Shown here piece by piece: positions 1-10,565 of a stretch of 64,000 nucleotides of DNA; the stretch's first letter is position 1; every line of letters starts with the position of its first letter. Source of the DNA: Aphelenchoides besseyi (Eukaryota > Nematoda > Chromadorea > Rhabditida > Aphelenchoididae); the NCBI GenBank assembly GCA_024699855.1, contig JAMPIQ010000001.1, positions 15,252,001-15,316,000 on the forward strand, in the 5' to 3' direction. A model generated the notes under the pieces. The model was not told the origin of the DNA. It did not search any database and saw only the letters and a program-made list of their open reading frames with translations. A program made the translations under genes and the position numbers.

Positions 1-83
1 CAGCACAGTTGAGAATGGCACAGACTCACGATCCGAATTACCGAACTTTGGCGGGAATAGGAGGCGACGTGTTCAAGAAGTGA
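1..83 (+). CDS. Calponin-repeat (CLIK) protein, 3' end only, copy A
   Basis: Only the last 26 codons lie in the window. They read as the end of a calponin-like repeat (THDPNYRTLAGIG followed by GDVFKK and TGA at 81-83). Calponin-like repeats bind and bundle actin filaments; in nematodes the UNC-87 type works in muscle. The same C-terminus is encoded on the minus strand at 47447-47843, within the inverted duplicate of this region. Upstream exons lie outside the window, so it is unknown whether this copy is complete. Confidence 0.7.
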   Translation, partial: AQLRMAQTHDPNYRTLAGIGGDVFKK

Positions 84-313
84 ACAGCAGAGTAGTTCGG
101 TTCATTCGATCAATAAACGTTCCATACAATTTGCAGCTCGGAAACAACTTTCGTAGTTCAATTCAAATGTCAGTGGCTGTTGACAACAAAGTCCTTGGGG
201 TTTAGAACAAGTGAACTTCAATATTTTTGTTTAATTGCTCAACTACAATTTACAAGGAAACGTGAATATCTCCGGTAATCGTTCGACGAGAATGAACGTT
301 CATTCCGTCTACT

Positions 314-1024
314 TCAACTCTGCTTAATAACACGACTCGCCAATACCATCGTCCAAATGAAATAGATTTGCATGGCGCAGTGAAGAACTCCGACGAGTAT
401 CCTCGAGGAGATGATGATAACCGCTTGAGTACGTCGATTCGTGGGCACATCCAGAAAACCGCCACTGTGAAGATACTCGTCCGTGTAGATGCACCAATTG
501 GCGATTACGAACATTCGACCGAGAACTTCGACGCCCTGAAATCGCGATTATGGTTGTCAGAGCCCATGGACTCGCACTGTAGAGACACGGCAGAATGAAC
601 CAACGTTGATTTTTGGTGTAGATTCCGTAGAGAATCACAATCGAGAGAATGATGGCACAGAGATCGGAAGCCAAATCGATGTAGACCGTCGTCTTTCCTT
701 ATTTCTTGTACAACGCGTAGTCCAACGAAAACGATTTCTCTTCTGGAGGCTAAAACAACAATACATAACTAGAAGATATCTGTGGGTCACATTTGGGTGA
801 GCAATAACATAGATGTTATTCATGAGACTGAACAGCGACATTGCAATCACCCAAACGGCGATGAGTTTGGCACCGACCTGAAGATCACAAGTGGTCGTAG
901 TTCGGCCCGCACCCTCACTTACTATGATAGGAATGCAGCAACAACACGTCTCGTCATCGGCACTTCGTGACGTTGTCTTGGTGGTTTGCTGAAATGTTTT
1001 GGTGCGATGAGCGTTGTCGGCCAT
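314..1024 (-). pseudogene. Four-helix membrane protein, copy A, with premature stop
   Basis: Four exons separated by three short introns match the copy at 46508-47218. The protein has a Cys cluster (DETCCCC) followed by about four hydrophobic segments, a layout reminiscent of LAPTM-type or other small tetraspan proteins; I do not recognise the family with confidence. In this copy the codon after LYKK is TAA (complement of 699-701), where copy C has TAC (Tyr). It would cut the protein at roughly mid-length, before the last two hydrophobic segments. The start is placed at MADN because the upstream in-frame extension differs heavily between copies while the sequence after this Met is almost identical. 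Confidence 0.65.
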
Positions 1025-1849
1025 TTGGGTGGACAAAACGTCGAGGCTAAACAAACTTTTCAGGAGTCTTTGCTGGTCACGATAATCGTGTGTCTGGTCT
1101 CGGCGTGACCGAGGATGGAATGGCCGTCTGTACCGGATCGTGGGATTCATTTCTGAAGTCGGTTTTCAAGCTCACAGCCCTTTTCATGACAACAATCGTT
1201 TAGGATTTGGAATTAAAATGATCGTTCGGTCATAAGTGGACTTCCGTTTGGTTGCTGCGGTTCATTTTGTGTTTTCTTTGCCTCAATTTGCCCATTGATT
1301 TCTCGCTAGTCATCATCCTTTTCAGAAGCTTCCAAAGTAACAAGTCGAATTGCCACTCATGACCTCCTCCCATCCCCCAAGATCCGTTCCATGAAGTGTT
1401 TTGCCATTTTGTTGTTCCCTTTTCTTATTCGTGCGCGTCTGATTCTGAGGCTCCCCAATCAAACGCTTTTCGCCACTTCTACACTCGAATTCGATGCGCT
1501 GTTCTACTTGCTAACTTCTTTTCGCTCCTCCATCTCTCTCATTCAAACCGCTTGCTCTTAACGCAATTCTTTTATCTTCGTTTCTTGTTGCCATTTAAGC
1601 GTAATAATCAATAGAAGCCTTCGGCGAACACGTGTTCCCGTCGAAGCTTCCGATTGTTCTGTGGATTTCGCTCACCAGTTTGCGGAGTCCAAAACGCCTG
1701 CCGATTTGTCCACGTTTTCTCTTCTTCATTTCTTTGTCCGTGTGGTTCTATTTGATTTCATCGCCTGTGTTTGTCGAAAGTTGTAACCACCGAACTTTCT
1801 ATAATAAACGATTTTCGTCGTTGCGGTTGAACACAAGTGCAGCTACTCG
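1025..1849. other. Duplicated intergenic region with no clear gene
   Basis: Sequence between the divergent membrane-protein and BACK-PHR genes, repeated at about 45.67-46.51 kb and partly at 27.03-27.68 kb. It has plus-strand open stretches rich in Phe, Leu and Arg, but they carry no recognisable motif. A BTB domain would be expected upstream of the BACK domain; I could not find one in any frame. Confidence 0.4.
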
Positions 1850-2712
1850 ATGGACAATGTCGCCTTTCTGTCTATCCAAACGTTTCTTCAGTGCATCTTA
1901 TGGGCAATGGCAAAATGCTCGAAAGAGAAGGTGCTGACAACTCGTGAATCCATCGCCAAGTGCTTGGTGATGCACCTTCCAAATTCGTTTCCGTTCATGT
2001 CACTACGCGAGTTTACGACGCAAGTCCTTCAATCGCAATTTGCCTGTTGACTGGTCGAGAAAATGGTGGAGAGCTTCATTTACTTTGGTTTAAATGAACT
2101 TCTGACAAACGACACATCCGAAAGTTCGGAGTCTCGATTCTGTAAACGAAGGTGTCGGATGTACGGCCGGGAGTTGGTCATCAATCGTTTTCAACGAGTG
2201 GAACAACGTTGGTGTTATACCGGGTCATTTGATCGTATCAAGTGAGTTCAACGGAATCCATTTCAATACTTTCATTTCAGATTTGCTGTTGACGTTCCGA
2301 TCTTCATTACGGCTCCCGGTTTGTATGAATCGCTAACCGCCAATGCGATGTACAACGTTGTTATTACGGTTTGGATTGCTCTTATCATGTCTCTACTCTT
2401 TAGATTAAGATCACAGATTGCTTGATCACGAAGTCTATTGCAAGAAAGGAACTGAAATTTGAATCAAATGGAACTGGAAAACCGTTTCGCATTCCGTTTG
2501 CCGAACCGGTGGAAATAACTCCCGGCTGTGCGTATAGTGCATCGGCATTGTTGAAGGTTGGAAACGATCAATCGTTGTTCTTATTCGGATTTTAGGGTTC
2601 TGATTTGTTTTATGGATCGAAGGTCAGCGTTGAGTGTTACGCAAAAGCATCAAATGCTTTCACGTTTCTCCTCACGTTCACTGCCGGAACGAACAACGAT
2701 ACATTCGGTTGA
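1850..2712 (+). pseudogene. BACK-PHR domain protein (BTBD1/2/3/6-like), copy A, frameshifted
   Basis: The first exon encodes a BACK-like segment (TRESIAKCL, SLREFTTQVLQS) and then the entry to a PHR domain (NRFQRVEQRWCYTGSFDRI). After a GTGAGT...CAG intron at about 2240-2280 the PHR continues (FAVDVPIFITAPGLYES, PFRIPFAEPVEITPGCAYSA, FLLTFTAGTNND). BTB-BACK-PHR proteins are usually adaptors for Cullin-3 ubiquitin ligases. Compared with the other copies, one C is missing at about 2034 and one A is gained at about 2062, so the frame is broken over about 10 codons. No BTB domain is visible. It may be a fragment of a larger gene elsewhere; its PHR exons are the best preserved of the three copies. 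Confidence 0.65.
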
Positions 2713-3143
2713 CGATGATCCAATACCGTGTTTATAGTTCTGCTTAAAGATGCAGTAAAACTGTAAATAGCGTCACATTAGTTGTTGTTTTCGCTAGTCA
2801 ACTATCTTAGTCTCAACATAAACACTTTCATATGAAATGGAGAAGCGAGTTGATCTGATGCCAAAAGATAGAATTCGAGCAGCAGAATCTCGTCTATTTC
2901 CTTGAGAGTCACAACTACGAGGCTTGTGAAAGACTCAAAAGTGAAACAGACGTTAGAGGTGTAACTAACGTTTTCGAGACAATGCATCAAGACCACGTCT
3001 GACGAAATAGAATCAGATTGCAGAAAAAGAAAGAGACATGAAACCACGTATTTATTTAAAATTTTCAATTGTCCACAGCGATTACAAGGAAAAATGAGGT
3101 AGAAGACTTGGATGAATATAAAGAGTTGGTAGTAAGATTCGAT

Positions 3144-3676
3144 TCAATCATTGGCCACGCGACGTCGACGCAAGCCGGGATGACTAGTCGACTCTTCTGA
3201 ATCTGGTTTCTTTTTTATGAGTCCAAGTTGCTCGTAGAGATAAGCGATTCGAGGTTTCAGTCTTTCGTGTAGCTCCGGAGGTCCACTGAGAATACGATCG
3301 AGTTCTTTATTGTGGAGCATCTCAGCCGCAAGTGCCTGTCGAGCTTCGATTACTTCCTTATCCCAGTTAAAATGAAAGTCCAAAATTGGGGTCTCTTCTA
3401 TTTCGTGTAAACCGTATTCCATGAGCATTTTATCATCTTTGAGTTCCATTCCTAAAATGAAACAGTTAATCAGCAAAGTTGTTTTGAGCTTACGACAAAA
3501 AGTTGCAATTTGTTGGCTCGCCGGAAGGCCTCCTATTTTTTGAATCTTTTCCTTCACTTGTCGGATGGTGTCGGTGGGTTTGACCTGAAATGACGGCAAA
3601 GTAGACAGACGTTTAAGTACAAACGTACCTCAAGCATAAAATTTTTCCAATTCCAAAATACCACTTCGATCTTCAT
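3144..3676 (-). CDS. Small ubiquitin-like protein, copy A
   Basis: Three exons joined by two introns of about 43 nt give roughly 147 residues. Exon 1 is MKIEVVFWNWKNFMLE; exon 2 begins VKPTDTIRQVKEKIQ, exon 3 begins MELKDDKMLMEYG. This follows the ubiquitin fold pattern: the strand-strand-helix segment with the DT-VK-KI-Q signature, then QQ before the loop and a [K/E]LxD-like turn. The C-terminal half is a charged helical tail ending RRRRVAND; there is no di-Gly end, so it is not a conjugated modifier of the usual kind. All three copies keep the frame and both introns. Exact function unknown; a domain-type ubiquitin-like adaptor is the likely reading. Confidence 0.75.
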
Positions 3677-4338
3677 GATCCACGACAACAAGAAGAGAGC
3701 GTTTGATCGAAGATGTTCAACTGAAATCAAATCGACACTTGCAAATCGAAAAAACTCGCAAACGATCGAGAAGTTAAAAAAACACGTGATTGAGAACAAG
3801 AGAAAAGTTCTGCGCGAGCTCTTTGGGACTTGAGAACTGAAAGGAAAACTCTCTCGTTTACTCAGAATCTATTCCAACGAGTTCAAGGCAATGAATCCAA
3901 AGCTCAAAAGCACATGCTCGAGCCGTGAGTGTTGACCACCGGACAACAGTGCCGCTTTCCAGGAATCTTGGCATTTCGTTCAACTTCATGTCACGATCCA
4001 GGATTTGAGAGTTCATCTGAAAGCAGCCACTGAACATCGTGGAAAAAGAACTAAGCATTCCGATCGACAAAATCACTTGAACGCTCGAGACGTTTGATCA
4101 TCGCAGTTAGCATGTTCAAGTCACAAAGGTAATAGCAACTGAACTCGCTGGTCAACCACTACGGAAGAACACAGTCCACACGTTTAGTGCAACTAATCAC
4201 ACAAAGTTCCTTGTTTGCGTCACAACAGAAGTTGCACGATCATTCGAATCAATTAGCTCCAGGGACTACACTACAAACTACATGTAAAACGAGTAGAGTC
4301 AAGACGGTCGCTATAAAAAGACGACTAAGTCGAAGGTT
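3677..4338. other. Duplicated intergenic region between ubiquitin-like gene and UGT
   Basis: Head-to-head spacer shared by all three copies (also 24591-25254 and 43213-43836). It carries an open stretch (FSGCFQMNSQILDRDMKLNE and on) that persists in the three copies but has no recognised homology. It probably holds the promoters of both flanking genes, including a TATA box next to the UGT start. Confidence 0.4.
4312..4319 (+). promoter_or_regulatory. TATA box upstream of UGT copy A
   Basis: TATAAAAA lies 20 nt before the first UGT ATG and is kept in all three copies. Initiation about 30 nt downstream would begin near or after that first ATG, which favours the second in-frame ATG five codons later as the used start. 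Confidence 0.5.
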
Positions 4339-4769
4339 ATGACATCGCGTACGATGTTGTTTTGTCCTGCGATTTTTCTGTTTCTCTTGTTGCCGGCTGT
4401 TTCTGCTGAACGTTTTCTGTTCATATCTACGAATTTGGGACACTCACATTGGTTTTACAGGACGTTTAGCGAACATTTTAGTTGATGCCGGACATGAAGT
4501 CGTGAGTTCGAAACGTTCTCGCAACTACAAAATCGGCTCGGTTAGTGAGACGAACTATCAAGAAAAAAGGTGGCAATTTAGGCGAGAGCAACGATCAATG
4601 TGCCTTCAGTCTCTTCCACTTGCTCACGAACTAAGCGGTACGAAGAGATTACTGTCATCGAAAAGGACGGCAAATTTCAACTCTTCCATCAACTGATTAC
4701 ACAAGTTATGTGTACGGCATTCCCACCGACCATAACAACATTCCACGTAAGTTGTATTACCGATAGCAG
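4339..4769 (+). pseudogene. UDP-glycosyltransferase fragment, copy A
   Basis: The first exon encodes a signal peptide (MLFCPAIFLFLLLPAVSA) followed by RFLFISTNLGHSH, the nucleotide-sugar transferase N-terminal strand. A 2-bp loss after LGHSH shifts the frame, the exon equivalent to copy C 42.72-43.04 kb has been deleted, and homology ends at 4769, before the UDP-sugar binding domain. What remains cannot make an active enzyme. UGTs of this type work in the ER lumen and attach sugar to small lipophilic substrates. Confidence 0.75.
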
Positions 4770-5414
4770 GGAACTTGAAGTTGCAAAAGTGGACAGTTTG
4801 AATGAAAACAGTTGTCGAAGCCTTGGAACACAGTTAAAAAGTGTATTAGACATAATACAATAGTTAAAAGGCAAGAAAAAGAGGGTTGAGCAAAAAGAGC
4901 CGATCAGTTTTGTTTACTATCTTTCTCAACTTAATTACCAAAACAGTCATTTCTTTACATTTCTCTATACTTTCATGCATAGTCAATTACATTAACGATT
5001 TTTATTTGAAACTCATAGTCACATTAACCAGTTGAAATACCTCTCAATCTTCAGTTAACATCATATAAGCTCCGTTTCATTGTTACAAGGTGGAACAGTT
5101 CGAATTTTATTTTGCTGGCGGCTATACAGAAACTGAAGAGTTGGTATTATCCATTTTCAAATGATTGTTATTTGGTTATGCATTCTGCTTTCGATTTTTT
5201 GAGTGTTTCACTATTGACTTTTGTGCGAGATCTTTATGTGATTATATAGGAGGAAAGTAAACTGGTGAATGCAATCATGAGAATGAACAGGTTCTGAAGT
5301 ATCTAAGAGATTGCAACATTTAAACAATGTTTCCACTTATCATTTTCCTCATCTTTACAAAGTAATTTCAAAAGATATAAGTACTTCAGACACTTGTCTT
5401 TGAAATTAATCGTA
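4770..5414. other. AT-rich intergenic region, no gene seen
   Basis: Unique sequence right of the duplication boundary. I see no coding pattern, repeat or RNA gene in it. Confidence 0.4.
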
Positions 5415-5661
5415 ATGCAACGTATTCAACACGATCTCCAACAGTTAACTCAGAGTTTGAGTGAGTTGTCCAGCAACCTTGATGGCCAGACCGATTCTTC
5501 AAACAACAACGCAGAAAACGAGTTGAAAGTTTCGTAATTCGTTTATGTTTTAGCAGGGCGACCTTATTGAATTGCAACGGGATTGTCTAATTCTACTGTA
5601 CAAAGAAAACAATTTATCGATTGACGAAAAACAAACAAGAACTTATTACTTCGCGTTGTGA
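5415..5661 (+). CDS. Small coiled-coil protein (about 73 aa) with a candidate 25-nt intron
   Basis: The ATG at 5415 opens MQRIQHDLQQLTQSLSEL, a heptad-like helix, followed by a polar Asn/Gln/Ser stretch. The frame ends at a TAA within a GTTTCG...TTTTAG stretch (5529-5553); removing this stretch joins AAA to CAG in frame, continuing with QGDLIELQRDCLILLYKENN and ending at TGA 5659-5661. The second part again looks helical. A 25-nt intron would be unusually short even here. The product resembles small subunits of multi-protein coiled-coil complexes, but I do not recognise the family. Confidence 0.45.
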
Positions 5662-5983
5662 CCAGAATATGAAGATTTATTGTCTATTTTTGGCCCAAAC
5701 AAGAAGTGATGCTATTGAAAGCTAATCGCACATCGTATACACAAAAAAGATCATAGTCACGAATCTCTATCGGGAACGGAACTTGAGTTCAAGTGATCGT
5801 AGGCGCTCAATCCGTAAAGATTGTTATTATTCTGTTGTTAATAGAATTACATTTAATTGACAAAGTGGTGTGCTTGTTGTCCAATGAATTCCCGCAACGA
5901 CTCCAATTAAATTCAGTTGTCCATGACAACCAACTTAACAGTCTATATTGACTTCCGAAGTTTCATCTAAGCTTCAAATCGAA

Positions 5984-6547
5984 ATGTTTCAACGCGTAGC
6001 AGTCGGTCAACAAGCTCCGGACTTTGAGTTAGAAGCGGTGCAAGAAGAGGAGTTCGTAACAATCAATTTGAAGTCGTTCAAAGGCAAATATGTTGTTCTT
6101 CTGTTCTACAATCGGGACTTGTAAGTTTGAAGCAGGGCATAAATTCGAATCAACTTTGCAGTACTAAAGTTTGTGAATCAGAACTCAAACTATTTTCGGA
6201 TCGCATCAACGAGTTTAAAAGCGCAAACTGCCAACTTCTGGCCATCTCCACCGATTCAAAGTACACACACTTGGCATGGACAGGTCGATGGGGTATGGGA
6301 CCTTTGCAGATTCCGTTGCTTTCCGATCATACACATACAACCGCTCGAACTTACGAAGTTTTGAACGTGGATGGTCATTCTGAAAGGTAACTGTATTCTT
6401 CTTACTTCGTCTTATTCACATTTCAGCGCTCTTTTTATCATTGATTCCGACGGCATTCTACGCGTCTCAATCGTTCAAGACTCGCGGATTGAACGATCAG
6501 TCGATGAGACTTTACGGCTTCTCAAGAAACTCCAGAAAAGCGGTTGA
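5984..6547 (+). CDS. Divergent 2-Cys-type peroxiredoxin lacking the C-terminal Cys
   Basis: Three exons (5984-6120, 6162-6386, 6427-6547) encode a peroxiredoxin, which reduces peroxides through a peroxidatic Cys. Landmarks: VGQQAPDFELEAV at the N-terminus, then FYNRDFTKVCESEL where the family has FYPLDFTFVCPTEI, then YTHLAWTGRWGMG and IPLLSDHTH, and FIIDSDGILRVSIV. The Thr and Cys of the PxxxTxxC active site are kept but the Pro is Asn. The protein stops right after DETLRLLKKLQKSG, so the usual C-terminal tail with the resolving Cys (VCPAGW) is absent. It may work by a 1-Cys mechanism or as a low-activity sensor. Identification is firm; the mechanism is inferred. Confidence 0.85.
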
Positions 6548-6777
6548 GCTATTTGTAAACTTCCATTTCTGAAGTTCGTCAAGTCGCGATGAACGTTGAT
6601 GTTTTTGTGAACAATAAACTTGAAAGAACCGTTGGTCTTCTATGAAAAACGATCATCAATGGTAGTCTTACAACTCCATGTTCAGCTTGCAAAAATGGAA
6701 ACTGTAGAGAAAGTAAAAGTTTATACGCGAAGCAAATTCAATCAAAATTTAAAAGTGAGCCAAAGATTTCTACACGT

Positions 6778-8437
6778 TTAAATGACGGCTACGAATTTGG
6801 ACGGGAACAAACCCTCCACCTCGTTTTTGCGTCCATAGCACCAGCCCAACTGAAAGCTGAGTTTGTTACATGACTGAAAGGCTCGCTTACCTCGTCGGGC
6901 CCACTTATCACTTCCAACATTTCGCCTGAAAGCTGCTGATAAGAATAAAACTTAAGACTTATTGCCAACCTGATTTTAGCGAAATTTCATCGGCTTCTAA
7001 TGGCCGATAGTCGTAGAGAACACGTGCCGGACGTCCAAATCTTTGTGGTTCGCGTCGTTCCGTTGGTTCCAAAGTCGCGTTCGGTGTGGTTAGTGTTTCA
7101 AAAGTTTCGTGCGAAGAGGATTCCGATTTGATTGTTGAAGCACGTTCAGAAATCGCATCGGACATCGCCGTCGACGTACGATCGGGTTTCAATTGGATGG
7201 GCGGCTGTGGGATTCGTTGTGGTTGATTGGTAGAAAGACGATCGACAGAGACATCCGGGAATTCTGTGGTCTTGAAAACTTGACGCGTCAAGATGACTCC
7301 ACCATTTGAAGCGGCTTCAACTTCTTTTTTGTTCGCCTTTTTAGAGTTTCCGGTGATCGATCGCATTTCGGGCGTGTACTAGAAAGAAAATTAAAACTCT
7401 CGAAACATTCGTTACCTCTTCGTATTGTGGACAACGGAGCGGTTGAGCAGCACCGAACTTCTGAGACCACTCCTGAAGATCGGCGGCCAATCGATCATCC
7501 TTCAATTTTTCGAACTGTTCGCGTAGTTGACTGTGCAGTTGAGTTAACCTGAAGAAGCGTAAAGAAACGCGAAGAACTAACTCACTTGGATGGATTGACC
7601 AATTCGCCTAGAACGTCTTGGAAGCCGCTGAGCATCTCGACGAAAAACTTCATTCGCTTCAACTCCATTTGTTGACACTTTTCGAAAACGAAAGTCATCG
7701 ATTCGCTGTAGACCGATTGATAGGAGTTGATCTCTCGGATCGCACTCTCGTAATTCGCACGTGTTTTTTTGACCTGAAAATGTACGTGAACACGAGAAGA
7801 AGATGGCGAACATACTTCTTCACGACACTTCTCGTAATTTTCACGCGTCTTGTCTCCCGATTCGTTCGTTGTCGAGGAATCGCCGCGCGAATTCATCAGC
7901 TGAATATACGCGGACTTTTCGGCTCGACAAGCACCATGATACGCCTTCTTAGCCGCTTCAACGCGTTCCGACAGTTTTCGCCATTGACGTTGTGCTTTTT
8001 CAAAGTCCTCGTCCACGTCGTTCGCTTCTCTGCAGCCACGAAGAGCCGAATGATGATAATTGGACTTGCGAAAGACGCCGATCGTGTTGATCAACTCGTC
8101 TTTGAGCCGATCCTTGACCGTCGAGTGTGCTCGAGCCAATTCATTCCCTTCGTTCAGAAGCGAAGTCCAGGCCTGAAATCTGAGACGTCTGAAGAAAAAC
8201 GAAAAAGAAATCGACCTGTCGGATCGCAGTTCCCGAGACGCTCATGCTGTCGACCTGCGTCGACCACTTGCTGTGCCATGTGTTCAGAGATTTGGTGTAT
8301 TTCTGCTCGATTTCCATTCGCTCGCGCACCATTTTGCTCAACTCGTCCAACTGATCGGCGCCGTCGCGAATTCGGCGCACCGTCGATTTGAATCCGCCGA
8401 CCTCCCAGAAAAGCTCGTTGAGCATCGGACTCGACAT
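6778..8437 (-). CDS. PACSIN: PACSIN/syndapin: F-BAR and SH3 protein
   Basis: PACSINs bend membranes with an F-BAR domain and recruit dynamin and N-WASP through an SH3 domain in endocytosis. The start at 8437 (MSSPMLNELFWEVGGFKSTV) matches the family opening (FWEVGNYKRTVKR). The F-BAR helices follow (RIRDGADQLDELSKMVRER; IEQKYTKSLNTWHSKW; AHSTVKDRLKDELINTI; SERVEAAKKAYHGACRAEK; GELVNPSK). A Ser/Pro/Thr-rich linker with Pro-rich PQPP leads to a C-terminal SH3 spread over three exons: ALYDY-type VLYDYRPLEADEISLKSG, GEMLEVISGPDE, then LGWCYGRKNEVEGLFPSKFV. The stop is TAA at 6778-6780. Introns are 40-70 nt. An upstream non-coding exon near 8600-8640 is possible. No NPF motif is obvious in the linker. 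Confidence 0.93.
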
Positions 8438-9267
8438 CGTGGCCCAAGAGCGTAGATTCAGGAAACCGAATTGCTGAAACGAAGGTGCTACAGACGAGAG
8501 CTCCCAGAGGCCGTCTAACGTGTCCGATCGAAACGGCGTATTGAACGTCCGCTGATCAGCGCTTCGAGATTTCGAGTTCGAGTTCTGAATGTTGAAGACC
8601 TGAAAAGAGAAGTCAGTGGACGTGCAAAAGCGACGCTGGCGAAGGAACGCGATTCGAAATTTTCGTGCCGCTTCCCGCGCACTCAGCGCGACGTTTGGGA
8701 CGCGATCGAAAAAACCAAAAACTAAAAAATCAGAAACAAATTCCTTTCGACAACGCGCATAATTCCGTCTGTTTTCGTAATGAGACTCGTCCGCTCGTAC
8801 GAAAAAAGAATGAGGCGTGTGAATCCGATGCGCAATCGAGAAACGTGAGCGGATTTGCAACGTCCTTGGGATTTTCGACGCTCCGAAACGGCGCAAAGGT
8901 CAAAATCCTAATCAGAGAGCAAACGGTCAGTTTCCCGCCCCACACACAACACTCCATGACTCATTCAAAACGCTCTGACTCAACGCGCATTTTTTTGATA
9001 AAACGGCCAAGTACTTCGATGACCGAGTGTATCGAAACGGTTCGACAGTTCTGCGAGAGTCGTTTTTAAAACGTTGCAATTCAAATTCTCTACTTTTAAC
9101 TCATTTCTTTAATCTTTCAATTCAATCTGCATAACATGAACGTCAAATAAACACGTTCACAAAAGATAAGAAGGCGATTATTTGATTCAACAGAATTGTT
9201 CGCTCAATGTAATCCTCTTGACGCGATTACCAACTCGACATCAACTGATTGTTTCAGTCCACGACTT
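8438..9267. other. Intergenic region upstream of PACSIN
   Basis: Likely contains the PACSIN promoter and 5' UTR. A short stretch at 8700-8750 resembles 10710-10755 (ACCAAAAACTAAAAA followed by AGAAACAAATTC). No gene is seen. Confidence 0.35.
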
Positions 9268-9430
9268 TTAAATGGCAAGCTGCTTCTCCATGGCTCCTTT
9301 GAAAATACGGGCGAGTCTGGTACGTTGGAGCGAGCCGTAAAGGACTTGGTCGTTTGGCAGATCATTGCTAGTAAATTCGTAATAACACAGCACTTCGACC
9401 CGGGTATTGTACTCAGAGCCTGTTAAATCT
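9268..9430 (-). CDS. Possible terminal exon of an unrecognised gene
   Basis: The minus strand has an acceptor-like TTTAACAG followed by an open frame (SEYNTRVEVLCYYEFTSNDL, then RTRLARIFKGAMEKQLAI and stop). The composition is protein-like, but I find neither upstream exons nor a family. The plus strand is also open here, so the strand is uncertain. Confidence 0.2.
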
Positions 9431-9437
9431 CTACAAG

Positions 9438-10406
9438 ATGGCAAAAGAAGCGAACTATGAAAACGGAGTTCGAATCGCCGTTTTGACTGAAGACTTGTCA
9501 ACGCAAGCGGCATTTGCTTTGGAGACCGCGGCAATTCGCATCCTTCAACCCCTCTGTCAAGAAACTCCACGAATGCCAACGACATTTCACAAAATACTGT
9601 TCAACCGCCTGATCCACGTGGTTCCGATAAGCGAAATGGCGATTTTGTTGCACGACGAAATTCGAGACGAATACAAAACACTCAACGGTCTTCTAAACGG
9701 AAAGAACATGCACGATTTGCGGGCGGACTATCAGAAGTTGTCATCTGTGTGCTAATTGTTCCTTGGCACGCCCTTTGGAATCCCAAATTTTGCCGGTAAG
9801 TGCGGGCAAATGTTCATAACTACGCAACTAATTTTTAAGGACATCAGCAAATTGACGATTTGATCAGAGAAGTTCAGCGATGCAACAATCTCGACACCAA
9901 ATTTTATCGAGATAAGCAAACAAAAATTCACAAGTTTATTCGCAAACTCGTCTAGAATTGATGCGAGAAGGTCTGCAACAAACGACTCACCACCAACTTC
10001 GAGAGTCGCCGGCTCCAACGTTGTGGGTATGTTCACCGACGAGTTGTTGTAATTAGAAGAATTTTAGCGTGCGTTGGATATAATGTTCGACAATTTCCCG
10101 ACCCACGGAGCCTCGATATTGTTCATCGGAAACGAATGTTTTTCCAGTAAACAAGAGCCAATCGAAACGACACTGGTAACTTCAATCAACCACCCATTTT
10201 CATATCGGTTTCGGAGCATGAAATTGACCGAACGACTACTGCTCAACATCGTTCGTGGACGATTGCCGCCAAAAAAACTGAAAGTCGGAAACTTCATCTT
10301 CAGAAAACTGAAACGACAAGAGACAACGATGGTTTTGGGCAAAGCGGGTCAAGCCCAAATGATTGCGTACGTGGGACGAAACGGTAATCACAGCCACAAA
10401 GACTGA
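9438..10406 (+). CDS. Unrecognised multi-exon gene, frame uncertain
   Basis: Three coding-like stretches follow one another. The first starts at ATG 9438 (MAKEANYENGVRIAVLTEDL; RMPTTFHKILFNRLIHVVP; LHDEIRDEYKTLNGLLNGKN). The second is at about 9840-10020 (QQIDDLIREVQRCNNLDTKF, then after a frame change near 9955 LMREGLQQTTHHQLRES). The third follows a plausible intron and runs from about 10068 to TGA 10404-10406 (RALDIMFDNFPTHGASILF; NIVRGRLPPKKLKVGNF; GKAGQAQMIAYVGRN). The frame break at about 9955 and the non-matching phase at the first junction mean the model is incomplete or the gene is damaged. I do not recognise it. Confidence 0.4.
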
Positions 10407-10565
10407 TCTTAATTTAGAGCAATAGCAAGACTCATATCCGTGTACAAGCAATGTCCTATATGAAATAATGGCGATTTAAATCTCACGTTACAAAGATCGG
10501 AAGACGTTACTTGGAGTAAATCGTGCTCATCATTTTTCTATTGACGTTCATCTCATTGTTCAATA

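Larger units (their letters stand above)
1..4769. repeat. Segmental duplication, inverted copy A
   Basis: This block is the reverse complement of 42457-47528: calponin end, membrane protein, BACK-PHR, ubiquitin-like gene and UGT first exon occur in the same order and relative orientation. Homology stops at about 4769, just after the shared TTACCGATAGCA string within the UGT; beyond it the sequence is unique. The left limit is outside the window. Small indels and one deletion of about 300 bp (UGT exon 2) separate it from copy C. Confidence 0.9.

Noticed and set aside
2802..3068. An 88-codon open frame present in all three duplicates (also 25863-26129 and 44445-44711).
   Set aside because: It has no ATG, begins within the AATAAA-containing 3' flank of the ubiquitin-like gene and has no motif. 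Conservation is explained by the recent duplication.
9752..10036. Minus-strand open frame of 94 codons.
   Set aside because: It overlaps better plus-strand coding text and has no splice or motif support.
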